This document shows, piece by piece, positions 12,217 to 22,984 of a stretch of DNA of 64,000 nucleotides. Source of the DNA: Carnegiea gigantea. Its lineage: Eukaryota > Streptophyta > Magnoliopsida > Caryophyllales > Cactaceae. Positions within the stretch are counted from its first letter, which is position 1, and each line of letters begins with the position of its first letter. The notes under the pieces are model-generated. The model searched no databases. It was not told the origin of the DNA and saw nothing but the letters and a program-made list of their open reading frames with translations. Position numbers and translations under genes: made by a program. The stretch spans positions 2,501-66,500 of the forward strand of contig JAKOGI010000434.1 of assembly GCA_029747015.1 (NCBI GenBank). The letters run 5' to 3'.

Positions 12217-14658
12217 AGACAAGCTTCCTGCTATGTTTAAGGATCCCGGTGGTTTTTCAATTCCCTGCCTGATAGGGAGGTGTCTATAGACCGTGCTCTA
12301 CGAGATTTAGGATCAAATGTGAGCTTGATGCCCCTTTCTATGTGTGAAAAATTGGAACGAGGAGAGATGAGACTGACTACTATCTCCTTATAATTGGCGG
12401 ACTATTATGTGAAATACCCTGTAGGTGTTTTAGAGGATATTCCAATAAAAGTAGGAGATTTGTATGTGCCTGTAAACTTTGTGATTTTAGAAATGGAAGA
12501 GGATACGTGCATCCCCATTATTCTTGGGAGGCCATTCTTGGCCACTACTAGGTGCATATTGATGTAAAAAACGGTAAGCTATCTTTTGATGTGGGAGATG
12601 ATCATGTGGAGTTTAACTTGTTTAAAGCTGCTAAATTCCTTCCATTTCTGATGAGTGCAATAAAATTGATGTGGTTAATGGTTTGATATGGAAAATCGTG
12701 TCTAATCTTGATTCTAATCATCCTCTTGAGCACTTGATGTTGAATGATAGCACTACTAAGGATGAAAATTCTGAATTAGCCATGTATGCTCAACTTTTGG
12801 AAGCCTCTCCACCAATTCCACCTTTCATTGCTAAGGTGGAACCATTAAAGGTTGAAAATAAGCCCTCATCTGATGAGGCGAAAGCTCCCGAGGTAAAACT
12901 AAAACCTCTCCCTTCATCCTTGAGGTATGAATTTCTCGGACCTAACTCTACATATCCTATGATTATTAATGCAACTTTGAATGTATCTCAAATTGACTCT
13001 TTGCTTAGAGTATTTAGAGAGCATCGTAAAGCCATAGAGCACACTCTTGATGAATTAAAAGGAATTCATCCTTCTATGTGCATGCATCGAATCTTAATGG
13101 TAGATGACCATAAGCCCTCAATTGAACACCAAAGAAGGTTGAACCCTAGCATACAAGAGTTGGTCAAAAAGGAAATTTTGAAACTGCTTAAGGCCGACGT
13201 TATCTACACTGTAGTACGTGGGTAAGCCCGATCCATGTTGTACCTAAGAAAGGAATGATGACTATTGTCAAAAATGAGAATAATGAGCTAATTCCCACCA
13301 GGACTATCACGGGGTGGCGTATGTGCATTAATTATCGGAAATTAAATAAAGCCACCTGTAAAGACCACTTCCCCCCTTTCTTTTATTAACTAAATGCTTG
13401 AAAGGTTGGCTAAGAACTCTTATTTTTGCTGCTTAGATGGGTATTCGGATTTCTTTCAAATCCCTAGCTATCCTAATGACCAAGAAAAGACTACTTTTAC
13501 TTGTCCTTATGGCACATATGCTTATAGAAGGATGCCATTTGGGTTATGCAATGCCTCTGCTACATTTCAATGTTGTATGATGACTATTTTCTCTGATTTA
13601 ATTGAGGACATAATGAAAGTCTCTATGGATGATTTTTCTATGTATGGTGCAACCTATGACCATTACTTGAATAATTTGTCCAAGGTCTTGCAAAGATGTG
13701 AAGATGTGAATTTGGTCTCTAATTGGGAGAAGTGTCATTTTATGGTGCAAGAGGGGGTTGTCCTCGGTCATGTTGTCTCTAACAAAGATATTGAAGTTGA
13801 CAAAGCAAAGTTGGAGGTGATTGAAAAATTACCACCACCAACTTCTGTAAAGGGTGTGAGCAGCTTTATCGGACATGTCGGTTTTTACTAGCGGTTCATA
13901 AAGGATTTTTCGAAAATTGCAAAACCTCTCACCCAATTGCTTGTCAAGGATGTGCTTTTGAGTTTAATAAAGAATGTTTGAGTACTTTTCACAGGTGGAA
14001 AGAGGCATTAATCACGACTTCAGTGATGCAAGCTTCGAATTGGGAGCTACCTTTTGAAGTGACATGTCATTAATCATAACAAAACCAGTGACTAGGCAGT
14101 GGGTGCCTTTCTTGGCCAACAAAAGGACAATAAGCCACATGTCATATACTATGTAAGCCATACTCTCGATGTGGCTCAAGTGAATTATGCCACGATGGAG
14201 AAGGAATTCTTGGCGGTTGTCTTTGCCTTAGAAAAATTTCAATCTTACTTGATCAATTCCAAGGTCATTGTCTTTATTGATCATGACACTTTGAAACACT
14301 TAATGAAGAAATCTGACCCCGAACCCTGACTCATTCGATGGGCCTTCCTTCTTTAAGAGTTTGATTTGGAGATCGAAGACAAGACCAGGTTGACAAATGT
14401 GGTTGCCAATCATCTATCTCGCCTAGGCCCCGAGGCTACTCCTAGTGAAAAGCTCCCCATTGATGACTCCTTCTATGATTAGCAACTCTTCGTTATTTCC
14501 CAACAAGCTACCCCATGGTATGCTAATTTGGTCAACTTCAAAGTGTACAGGGTGTTACCTTTAGGATTGTCCTACCAACAAAGAAAGAAATTCTTTTCCG
14601 ATGCCAAATACTACGTGTGGGAAGAGCCTTTTCTTTACAAGCTATGTGGAGATGGGAT
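12217..14658 (+). pseudogene. pol: Protease, RT and RNase H of the Athila-like element (broken)
   Basis: Protease: RALRDLGSNVSLMPLSM near 12293-12345 keeps the catalytic Asp, followed by LGRPFLATT. RT: the frame 12671-13225 ends in the segment before RT. RT itself shows LDGYSDFFQIP, EKTTFTCPYGTYAYRRMPFGLCNASATFQ and the catalytic SMDDFSMYG at about 13619-13645 (usual FMDD, so the first residue has changed). RNase H: AVGAFLGQQKDNKPHVIYYVSHTL and the conserved Glu in TMEKEFLAVVFALEKF near 14190-14235. Stops and shifts lie near 13225, 13385, 13891 and 14329. The region ends where the solo LTR has inserted, between RNase H and integrase. Confidence 0.9.
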
Positions 14659-15956
14659 TGATACAGCCGCAAGCGCACAATGGCGTTGTAGCAATCAAGG
14701 TTGATCTCATAGAGACTAGGTTGATCTATTGGGCTATATCCCCTCAAGATATGCTAAGCGAATCCAAATTCAAATAGTTTCCAATTAATAATTTCTAATA
14801 CACTAATTCTAAATCAATTAAGGAAAAATGTCTATGAATTTATATAGTTATAAAAGGGAATTGAATCAAAATGATAAACATGTGCCTTTCTCTAATTGGT
14901 TAATTTCGAGGAATTGCAATATGTTCTAGAAACTTGATCTATTATTTCGAAATCAATCAAATTTGCCTAAACTAAGAAAACATCGTTCTTTCAAAATAAT
15001 TTGACTTTATCCAAGTTAAACATCTTCGATTACTCTCTAGTCCTCCTAATATATAAATATCTCTTTCGAGACGAAGTTATACTAAGTCTATTCAAGCAGT
15101 CCAACAACCAAATATCGTCTTTCGAATGTTCACTCTACTGTTTCAAGTGTGCAAGCAAACTTTCGCCAAAAATCAACTCACAACATATCAAACACTTGAT
15201 AGAACGAAATCAAACCAATCATGAAAATAAGCGCAATTGAATAAATTAAAACACGATCCAACTATACTTTCATAAACTACTAAATCCCTAGACAAAAACT
15301 AAACTACTTACACATGATTAAATTAAACATCTAACTACTCTAAAATGATAAATCTAAAGAGAAAAGAGAAGAGAAGAGAGAAGAGTTTGCTCAGCCAAAA
15401 TTGCGCTTGAACCGTCGCTGGAAACCCGGGATAGAATTCTTGCAAATCTTCACTTCAACTCTATCTCACACTCTCTCTCAAATCTAAACTAATTCTAATC
15501 TACTTGAAGAGAGGAAAGGAGTATAAGATGAGATGATTGGGTGTGTGTGAGGATGAGAGTCCCCCCTTTTATAGTAAAATTTTGGAAGACGAATAGCCAC
15601 GTGTAATAATGGAATAGTAACCGCTAGGACGTCGAAGAGCTTACGAGAAAACCAAAAAGCCTCGCAGGAAATAGAGACACCACGTACTGACCGTGGTGTC
15701 CACCGCCTTGGCATTCTTCTGCTCTTCTTTTTTCCACGGGCATGGCAACTCAGGGGTGTCCATGGAGAGTCAAAAATACACTCATTTATGGGTCAAATTT
15801 GAAGTCAAATGGTTTAGAAACCTGTAAAACACAAAAAAGAACCATACCCGAGCGTAAAATGAGAAAATGAGTATGAATTATAACATAAAGCGTATAATTT
15901 TCCCTAAAAATGCAGCAAAATGACCCCAAAATAATGTACACTTTAAGCACTTATCA
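14659..15956 (-). repeat. Solo LTR of a related Athila-like family, reverse orientation
   Basis: On the minus strand it begins TGATAAGTGCTTAAAG and ends GCGGCTGTATCA, 1298 bp, and it is homologous to the 9044-10272 LTR along its whole length. It is flanked by a perfect 5-bp duplication GGGAT (14654-14658 and 15957-15961). No internal element sequence remains, so this is the product of LTR-LTR recombination. A TATA box reading CTATAAAAGGGGG lies near 15563-15575 on the minus strand. Removing it restores the reading frame between RNase H and the integrase zinc finger. Confidence 0.95.
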
Positions 15957-15961
15957 GGGAT

Positions 15962-17190
15962 CTATAGAAGATGCTTGTCGGAAGGTGATGTCCGTAGTGT
16001 CTTGCACCATTGCCATGCTTCACCCTCTGGCGTACACCTTATACCAGATAAGACGATTGCGAAAGTATTCCAAGCAGGCTTCTATTGGGCCACGCTTTTC
16101 AAGAATGCAAAAAAATTTGCCATAACTTGTGATACATGTCAGAGAACAAGGAACATTACCAAGAGGCATGAGATGCGTCAAAGTGGCATGCTTGAGGTGG
16201 AGTTGTTTGATGTATGGTGGATTGACTTCATGGGTCCTTTTCGTCTTTCCCGTAGCAACCTTTACATCCTTGTGGCAGTTGAATATGTTTCTAAGTGGAT
16301 GAAAATCGTTGCCATCTTGACAAATGATTCGAAGGTTGTCATTAAGTTCCTCGAGAAGCATATTTTCACAAGGTTTGACATGACAAAAGCTGTTTTAAGT
16401 GACAATGGAACACACTTTTGCAACAAGCTTCTTGAGTCATTATTGAAAAAATATGGGGTGTTTCATAAGGTTGCTACACCTTGCCATCCTCAGACGAGTG
16501 GGCAAGTAGAGCTATAGAATTGGGAGTTAAAGAGTATATTGGAGAAAACGGTGGATCAGTCTCGTAAAGATTGGTCACTCAAGCTTGATGATGCCCTTTA
16601 GGCATGTCGCACTGCTTACAAGACTCCTCTAGGTACCACTCCATACTGGTTGGTGTTTAGGAAGTCTTGTCACTTGCCAGTAGAGATAGAAGATAAGGCA
16701 TATTGGGCTATAAGGGGACTCAATTTTGATCCTAAAACAGCTGGAGAACGAAGATTCTTGCAATTAAATGAGCTAGATGAACTAAGGTTGGAGGCTTATG
16801 AGAGTTCACACATCTGCAAAGAGCGAACTAAGAAATGGCATGATAAACACATCTTGAAGATTTCAGAAAAGGAGACATGGTCCTATTGTTCAACTCGAGA
16901 TTGAGATTATTTCCGGGCAAGCTGAAATCCCGGTGGTCGGGACCAGTTCAAGTCACCAAAGTTCAACCTAGTGGAGTAGTTGAAGTGTGGAGTGAGTCTA
17001 CCGGTGCGTTCACAGTCAATGGATAGCAGTTAAAACGTTATCTTGCGGATAGCCTATTGAGAAAGCCACTATCCATACACTCACTGATCCAAACTAAGTA
17101 TAGAAGTATGGTCAAGCTCTTGACCTTAAAAGAGCGCTTCTTGATAGGTAACCCAAGCCTTTTTCTTTTTTCTTTTTTTTAGCTTTGACT
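15962..17190 (+). pseudogene. int: Integrase of the Athila-like element (broken)
   Basis: HHCC zinc finger: LHHCHASPSGVH...CDTCQR at about 15990-16150. Catalytic core: VWWIDFMGPF (first Asp) near 16215, LSDNGTHF (second Asp) near 16395, then the HPQTSGQVEL block near 16485. The C-terminal part has TAYKTPLGTTPYWLVFRKSCHLPVE and then, in another frame, FPGKLKSRWSGPVQV, a GPY/F-type module. The end is LKERFLIGNPS near 17130-17155, which is the DNA motif GCGCTTCTTGATAGG. Stops at about 16517, 16602 and 16904 break it. Confidence 0.92.
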
Positions 17191-17194
17191 TTCA

Positions 17195-17778
17195 TTACTT
17201 TTTGTAGTTTTTCATTAAAAAAAGAAAAAAATAGAAGCAAAAAGGAGACACAAAAAATAAGAGAGAAGAATTTAAAAAAAACAAAAAGAGAGAAGAAGAA
17301 AAAGAAATATTTGCCGCCACGGTCATGAGGTGCAAAACCGGGAAAACCAAGAAAATTGGTGCCCAGCAGACACTACGGTTCGCCAGTGGTGAGCTGTTAT
17401 GGGCCACGGTCAAGGGTTTTGACCGCAGTGACCCTTCATTCTCACCCATCTTCTTCTTCATCTTCGACTCTCTCTCTCTCTCTACCTCCATCTCTCTCTC
17501 TCTAAACCCACCATTGCTAAACTTTCATTTCTCCCTCATTTTTCTCATTTTTACTCCATTTTCACTTAAAATCCTACCTCTTCACTTAAGCTTTCTCTTT
17601 CTCCCACAAATTTCACCTCCTTCCACCATTTCTTCGTTAACCTCATCTCACCTTCACACATCCTCCATAAACATCTTCTTCCCTCTATAAATCTTGTTCT
17701 TTTCACTTAAATTCTTTCTTTTTCTTCTTCAAATTTTATTTTTCAGGTTTTAATTTCAATTTTTCTTCTAGTTTCACA
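17195..17778 (+). other. Purine block then CT-rich leader before the env-position ORF
   Basis: 17195-17310 is A/G-rich. 17440-17700 is strongly CT-rich with TCTCTC runs, like a plant 5' UTR. A pyrimidine tract ending TTTTTCAG at about 17738-17746 looks like a 3' splice site about 30 bases ahead of ATG at 17779. I read this as the leader of a separate or spliced transcript for the downstream ORF. Confidence 0.45.
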
Positions 17779-18640
17779 TGGTACCCACGAAGAGACAAAG
17801 GAGTATCAAGGAGGCAGGATCATCAAGCCAAGCACCATCTCGGTCTCAACAGGCCTCCTGAACTTGCATCAATGCACGAGCTCAAGGAGTGTTAGGTATA
17901 GTACTAGTTCATCCAAGTGCACACATATTAGGAACCCTTACATTCGGGTAGCTCAGCGTATCCTAACTTGCCGTTTCTTTGCTCGGGATGATGGTCTGAA
18001 TATCCCGAGATTATTTAAGTTATATTTCGTGTTTTGTATGCTTGATGGTGTGGGTTATTTTCGGCCTGGCAATTGTGTAGTGCTGCTGTTAGCACTAAGG
18101 GTAGGATAGTCATTGGTGGTATTGTCACAACTATTGCTAGATTTTTGGGTGTTGATCCAACCCTGAGGATAGAGCCTCTGGGTCCGAGCGGCTTAATGAA
18201 GCCGCTTTTGAGATCATGGACTTTTTGTAAAGTAGAGGCTGGACGTTTATACTAGATTTACCTTGGGGATTGGCTTCTGCCGCTTCCCGATGTTGATCGA
18301 ACTACCTTACTTCATCGGGCTAACCTTTATTGGGTACTTAGCGATCCTGAGGTTGTTCAGTCCACACCCCCTCCATCCCCTTATTCTAGTCATGCCGGAC
18401 CTAGTTCTTCCTCCCGGCCACCCCTTACAGACTATGCCGACCACCAAGCCACCCTTACGTCTATCCAGGAGGAGCAAGTATCCCTTCCAGCTTAAGTTTC
18501 TTCTGAGAATGCCGCTCTTTGTGACTTTTTTTAAGAGTGCCATGACGAGCTCCGTGGGATGCTTGCTTCCCAGACTCAATACTTCCAGGATTATAGTGTT
18601 TGTTTAAAGACCTAGCGAGATTGACATATCTTTTATAGCC
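17779..18640 (+). pseudogene. ORF in the env position of the Athila-like element (broken)
   Basis: ATG at 17779 follows the CT-rich leader (MVPTKRQRSIKEAGSSSQ) and is stopped after about 27 codons. Other frames continue with NPYIRVAQRILTCRFFARDD and LFKLYFVFCMLDG, then AAVSTKGRIVIGGIVTTIARFLGVDP and a Gln/Glu-rich tail. Basic N-terminus, hydrophobic middle and position between integrase and the polypurine tract fit the third ORF of Athila/Calypso elements. I recall an ATHILA-type Pfam family for this ORF, but the match is from memory. I see no clear signal peptide or transmembrane helix, so env function is not supported here. Confidence 0.55.
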
Positions 18641-20470
18641 AACCACCCCGTCCTCCTCCTCCATCTCCTTTCTGATTGTTTTTTGCTACTCCCCTTTTTC
18701 TACTATGTGCCCACATTGAGGACAATGTGTTGTTCAAGCATGGGAGAGTTAGTCCTTATTTGATGGCGCCTGATGCCTGATTTGATTTGGTGTGCTTGTG
18801 TATTGTATATAATATTTCTGATAGTTTTTGGAGTTTCATTATAGGTCTTAATCTTATTTGGTTAGAAGCATTTTAGAAGTACATTTAGGTTTCTTTTCAT
18901 TGTAGATTGCATTTTAGTTTTTTGTATAGTTTCTTTTTATAGTTTTTGCATTTTTCTTTGCATTGTTATTAGGAGCATACATATAAAAAAACAACAAAAA
19001 AGAAAATATTAAAAGAAAAAAATGAAAAAGAAGTAAATCCTCTGATGATGATCTTTGTAGACTAGGTAGACTTCTTTGGTTTAGTTTGATCCTTTGATTT
19101 GCCCAATTGTACATAAAAATGTTTGAGAATGAGTTTGCGGAAAGGAATTTTATGTTTTGACCATATGTTGAGTACGAGTTGATTACCCCATGACTCTTTA
19201 CGTGAATTTTGGCAAATATTTACTAATGAGCTAGTTATGACCTTGGTGGATGTCCCATGAGGCTTTGAGCTTTTAAAGACTAATTTATTAATTTAGTGTC
19301 ATGTTTCTTTCATGTGCGACTCTTCCTTGACGTCATTTCTCTAGAACTTGCTTTGATTCTCATTCAAGATCACATTTCGCATATGTATTTAGGTAATATG
19401 ATTAAGACATTCTTTGACTTGTTAAACGTCACAATCAAATAGCCACCTTTGTTACATATTGTATCCCTTGCTAGCCCCTTTGAGCTTATATCCAATTTTA
19501 TTGATTTGAACCTCCTACTATAGCCTATAGCCAAATAATTATCTCACCCTTAAGCCAAGACTAGAGGAGCATTTCGTCCTTTTGCATCAAGTTTAATTGG
19601 GAACTAGTAAGTTGTATTGAGATCTTTTTAGTGGATTTGGTTGTTTGTTGAAGGGATATGCATGTGTTCTTGTTTGCTATAAGAAATTCCTTGTCTTGTT
19701 GTACAAAGTTTCGAGAAGAGTTGAAATTCAAAGTTTGGTATGGATTTCCCTTGGTAACTCTTTAGAACACAAAAAAAAAAACAAAGAAAAAAAAAGAGGA
19801 AAAACAAAACAAAAAAAAAGAGGCAAAACAAAACGAGCGTTAGTGTTGTTAGGATTGCAAAAATATTTATGACTTTCAACTCTTTATCTCTTCAATTGGG
19901 GATGTATTTTATTGACGAATTCTATTAGTCTAGGAAGGATATTGTGTGATGCATTGGAAATGTTTAGCTCTTAGTCAATGACTTCTAACTCCATATTTCC
20001 AAAATATTTGTTCCCCTCTTACCTTTACCAATGGCCCCATTACAACTTTGTGAAAGTCCTCATCATTTTCTAATGTGTTTGTATTTTGGTAATGGTAAAT
20101 TACAGAGTTTTGTCAAGCTTATGGTAGATTTGAATCTATGAAATCAGAATTGAGGGAATCTTCATGTCTTTTCAAACACATGAGTGATGACTGCTACATG
20201 ACTATAGTAAGGTTCTACCGAAATTGCTAGCTTCATTAGTTTCATATGTTAAATTATTGTATTTTGTGATTAGGGAGGATTGATTCAAATTTAACATTGT
20301 GGTATATCAAGTGGTTTTTAAAAATTTCATTCCCTAGACTGTTTGCTAAATGATTTTTGCACTTTTTAAGGCTACCTTTGGATCGGCCTTGCTATTGAAG
20401 TGCTGCAAATGTCTATCTTGAGGAGGTTTAGAATAGTTTTTGGTTTAGGGACAAGCAATAGTTCAAGCAT
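18641..20470 (+). other. 3' untranslated region of the Athila-like element
   Basis: No coding frame of any length that looks real. It contains the motif CCACATTGAGGACAATGTG near 18711-18732, followed by CAAGCATGGGAGAGTT, also found in reverse complement at about 57510-57545 in the TR-GAG element. An A/G-rich stretch lies at 19768-19835. The motif pair is typical of the Athila 3' region. Confidence 0.7.
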
Positions 20471-20479
20471 AGGGGAGTT
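20471..20479 (+). other. Polypurine tract of the Athila-like element
   Basis: AGGGGAGTT directly precedes the TGATAAGTG start of the 3' LTR, as required for plus-strand priming. Confidence 0.85.
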
Positions 20480-21046
20480 TGATAAGTGCTTAACGTATAT
20501 ATCATTTTAGGGTCATTTTGCTGCATTTTTAGGAGAATTCTGTGCTTTAAGTTACCATTTATACTCCTATTCTCGTTTTATGGTTGGGTACGGTTTTTTG
20601 ATGAAATTTACAAGAATTTGGACCATTTTGACCCAACATTTGACCCTCATTTGAGTGTATATTGACCCCCCACGGATGCCTATGAGATGCTATGCCCATG
20701 GAGCAAGAGAAGAGTAGAAAATTTATTTCCAACTAAGACGACGGCCAGACCATGGTGTCTGTCACAGACCATGGTAAACTGGTAACTGTGGCCTCTTCAT
20801 CTCCTTTCGGCTGTGTGGTTGAAAAGGCTCGAATTCTTGCTTAATAACCCGTCGCTTAGTAGCAGAAAAGGAGAATCCCCACATATATAGTCATTCCTAC
20901 TTCCCAAAATTTTACTTTTTGCAGTTAGGATTTTAGTTTGATTCTTGTGCAAGTGAGAAATAATAAGTGAGGAACTCGGTTTTGTTGCTGGTTTGAAGAC
21001 TTTGTTGAAAGCTGTCATTGCCAAGTCTTTTGGTTAGTTATTTGAT
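20480..21046 (+). repeat. 3' LTR of the Athila-like element, first part
   Basis: Matches 9044-9615 of the 5' LTR and stops where CACTATTAAAAAATC begins. The rest of this LTR is at 43326-43564. Confidence 0.92.
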
Positions 21047-21430
21047 CACTATTAAAAAATCTCTTTATTCCAACGGATTTTCCGACCAAAAAAATGAGTT
21101 TTTTGGTCCTAAAATTCATTTTCCGGCGGATATTCTGACTGAACATGTCCGTCGGAATAACCGGGGTCAAGAAGGGGTTTCGACGGAATATTGCATTCCG
21201 TCGGAACATCCGACGAAATTTTTTACGTCCGACAGAATCGTTCTATTGGATGCTTCGGGTTTTTTTCCTTGAAAAATTGTTTTGGAAAATTTTTTTAAAA
21301 AAATCCAAGAGTTCCATCGGAATCTGTCGGTTTTCTGTCGGAATCTGTTGGTAATTCCGTCGAAAAATGCGGTTTCCGTCGTAAAATCCGTCGGAATTTT
21401 TGTCCACTTTCACAAAAAATTGCACAACTT
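21047..21430. repeat. CACTA-1 terminus and subterminal repeats
   Basis: Starts with the 5'-CACTA terminus and holds at least ten copies, in both orientations, of a short word close to CCGTCGGAA or TTCCGACGG. In CACTA elements such subterminal repeats bind the element-encoded proteins. Confidence 0.85.
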
Positions 21431-21781
21431 GAACAACCCAATTACAATTTCTACAAAACTTACAAGTGTAACATTTATAATCACCACACGTGGTACATCA
21501 ATCACAACAACGTAACCACCACACAAGGTTACGTTCATTCAACCAGCACAAGTGTTCAGTTGTACACAAAAGCACTAACATTCTAACTAATTCATAAAGT
21601 TACCACCACACATGGTTACTTTTATTCAACCATCATAGCTACAAAGTGTTCAAAATCCCAACTGATTGTAGCACAATCCCAAACCATTGTAGCAAATGCA
21701 TATAACACAATATCAAATTCACCGAATGTTAGAAGTTCTAATAGTTGAAATAGTTGTAGATAGAGTACGGATCAGCCCCAT

Positions 21782-21845
21782 GGTCATCACCATTACCATC
21801 ACCATCACCATCACCATTGCCGCCATCATCATCATCATCATCTTG
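21782..21845. repeat. CAT/ATC trinucleotide microsatellite
   Basis: Imperfect run of CATCAC and CATCAT words just beyond the end of the second CACTA-1 gene. Confidence 0.85.
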
Positions 21846-21949
21846 GCATTGGGGTTGACGACGAGGAGCATAAGTAGAGCGATGGTAAGTAGAGCAACGG
21901 TGCTATCGAGGGCGCGAAGAAGATGGTGGGTGTGATCCAGAGTCAGATG

Positions 21950-22284
21950 CTTGTACTTAACTCATTGTTCAATTGAGTGACCGTCTCTCACACATTTGGT
22001 TCCTGACTGCCTGTGGATGTTGCTGTGGACTTGAACAAGTGCTTCAGTTTCACCCCTTCTTAACCTAGTCCATACACGCGCCCCTTTTTGTTTAAGTTGC
22101 CTTGCACCCACAACTCTATCTCAAATGGAATTTCAGATGGATCGGAGCTAGGATCTGTAGAAGATTGGGAGTTCCTGATTTGTTCCCATTTCTGTTGAAG
22201 CTCCGTCTACAAAATAAGATTAAAAATATTATGTTCTGGATCGGAGCTTGCAAATAAGAAACACAGTTAGAACTTTATGTTCAT

Positions 22285-22349
<65 letters not shown>

Positions 22350-22797
22350 GCATGTATATATCTTTGGGTTCTGGATATACAAAATTGGAAATGTATAATC
22401 ACTTACTCTTTACCATCTGGCTTGATAAGCACCTTGTTGGACATGCTCCCATGGCCATGGTCCGGCTCCTTTTTTCATTGTGTTGTGAAATGATAGGCGA
22501 TACAGGGATGTAGGAGCCAAATTGGTTGGCCATAAATGCTTCTTGACTCTGAGTGTTAGGGGGCCTCTGTGGTTGGAAGAAGGAAAGGTCAACATGGGGG
22601 AACATAGCAGTTTGAGGTATATTTTGGGTGAATTGCATGTTTTGGATGCTGCTGGGATCAAGAAAAGCATTGTAAGGGACGTCGTGGTAGTTTTGCCATC
22701 CCTCAAAGTCTTCCTTTGCTTGGCCACTTTGGTTGTTATGACCTCTTCCCCGATTTCTACTACATCTACCACCGCGTCCATGTTGCATACCTGACAT
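21950..22797 (-). pseudogene. CACTA-1 second gene, Ptta/En/Spm-type protein (broken)
   Basis: The start is ATG at 22797 (MQHGRGG preceded by MSG), giving an Arg/Gly-rich N-terminus and then a Gln/Pro/Asn-rich stretch (TAMFPHVDLSFFQPQRPP). An intron appears to run from about 22405 (donor GTAAGTG) to 22208 (acceptor TTTTGTAG) and contains a TA microsatellite. After it come ELQQKWEQIRNSQSS and ELWVQG followed by NKKGRVYGLG. That last motif is the hallmark of plant transposases of the Ptta/En/Spm family. A frame change lies just before it and stops follow. This protein is thought to bind the subterminal repeats. Confidence 0.78.
22288..22339. repeat. (AT)n microsatellite in the CACTA-1 gene intron
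   Basis: About 52 bp of near-perfect AT repeat, continued by a TATG-rich tail to about 22360. Confidence 0.95.
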
Positions 22798-22984
22798 CTT
22801 TAGGACAAACATAAAAACCGTAGTGATCAAATAACATAAGATGCAACAAGTAAACATACAAACCGTAGTGATCATTCAACAAAGTCTACATGCATAGAAT
22901 GACAAAGTCCACATGCATACAACGATAAAATCGACATGCATACAATACACAAATAGTTAAATTAATTTAATATACAATTAGGAG

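Noticed and set aside
17325..17690. Ser/Leu/Phe-rich plus-strand frame as a gene
   Set aside because: It is the CT-rich leader read as protein; low complexity, no motif.
19628..19879. Phe/Leu-rich minus-strand and Lys-rich plus-strand frames
   Set aside because: Artefact of the A-rich tract in the Athila 3' region.
22277..22513. Plus-strand frame with Ile-Tyr repeats in CACTA-1
   Set aside because: AT microsatellite within an intron, antisense to the second CACTA gene.
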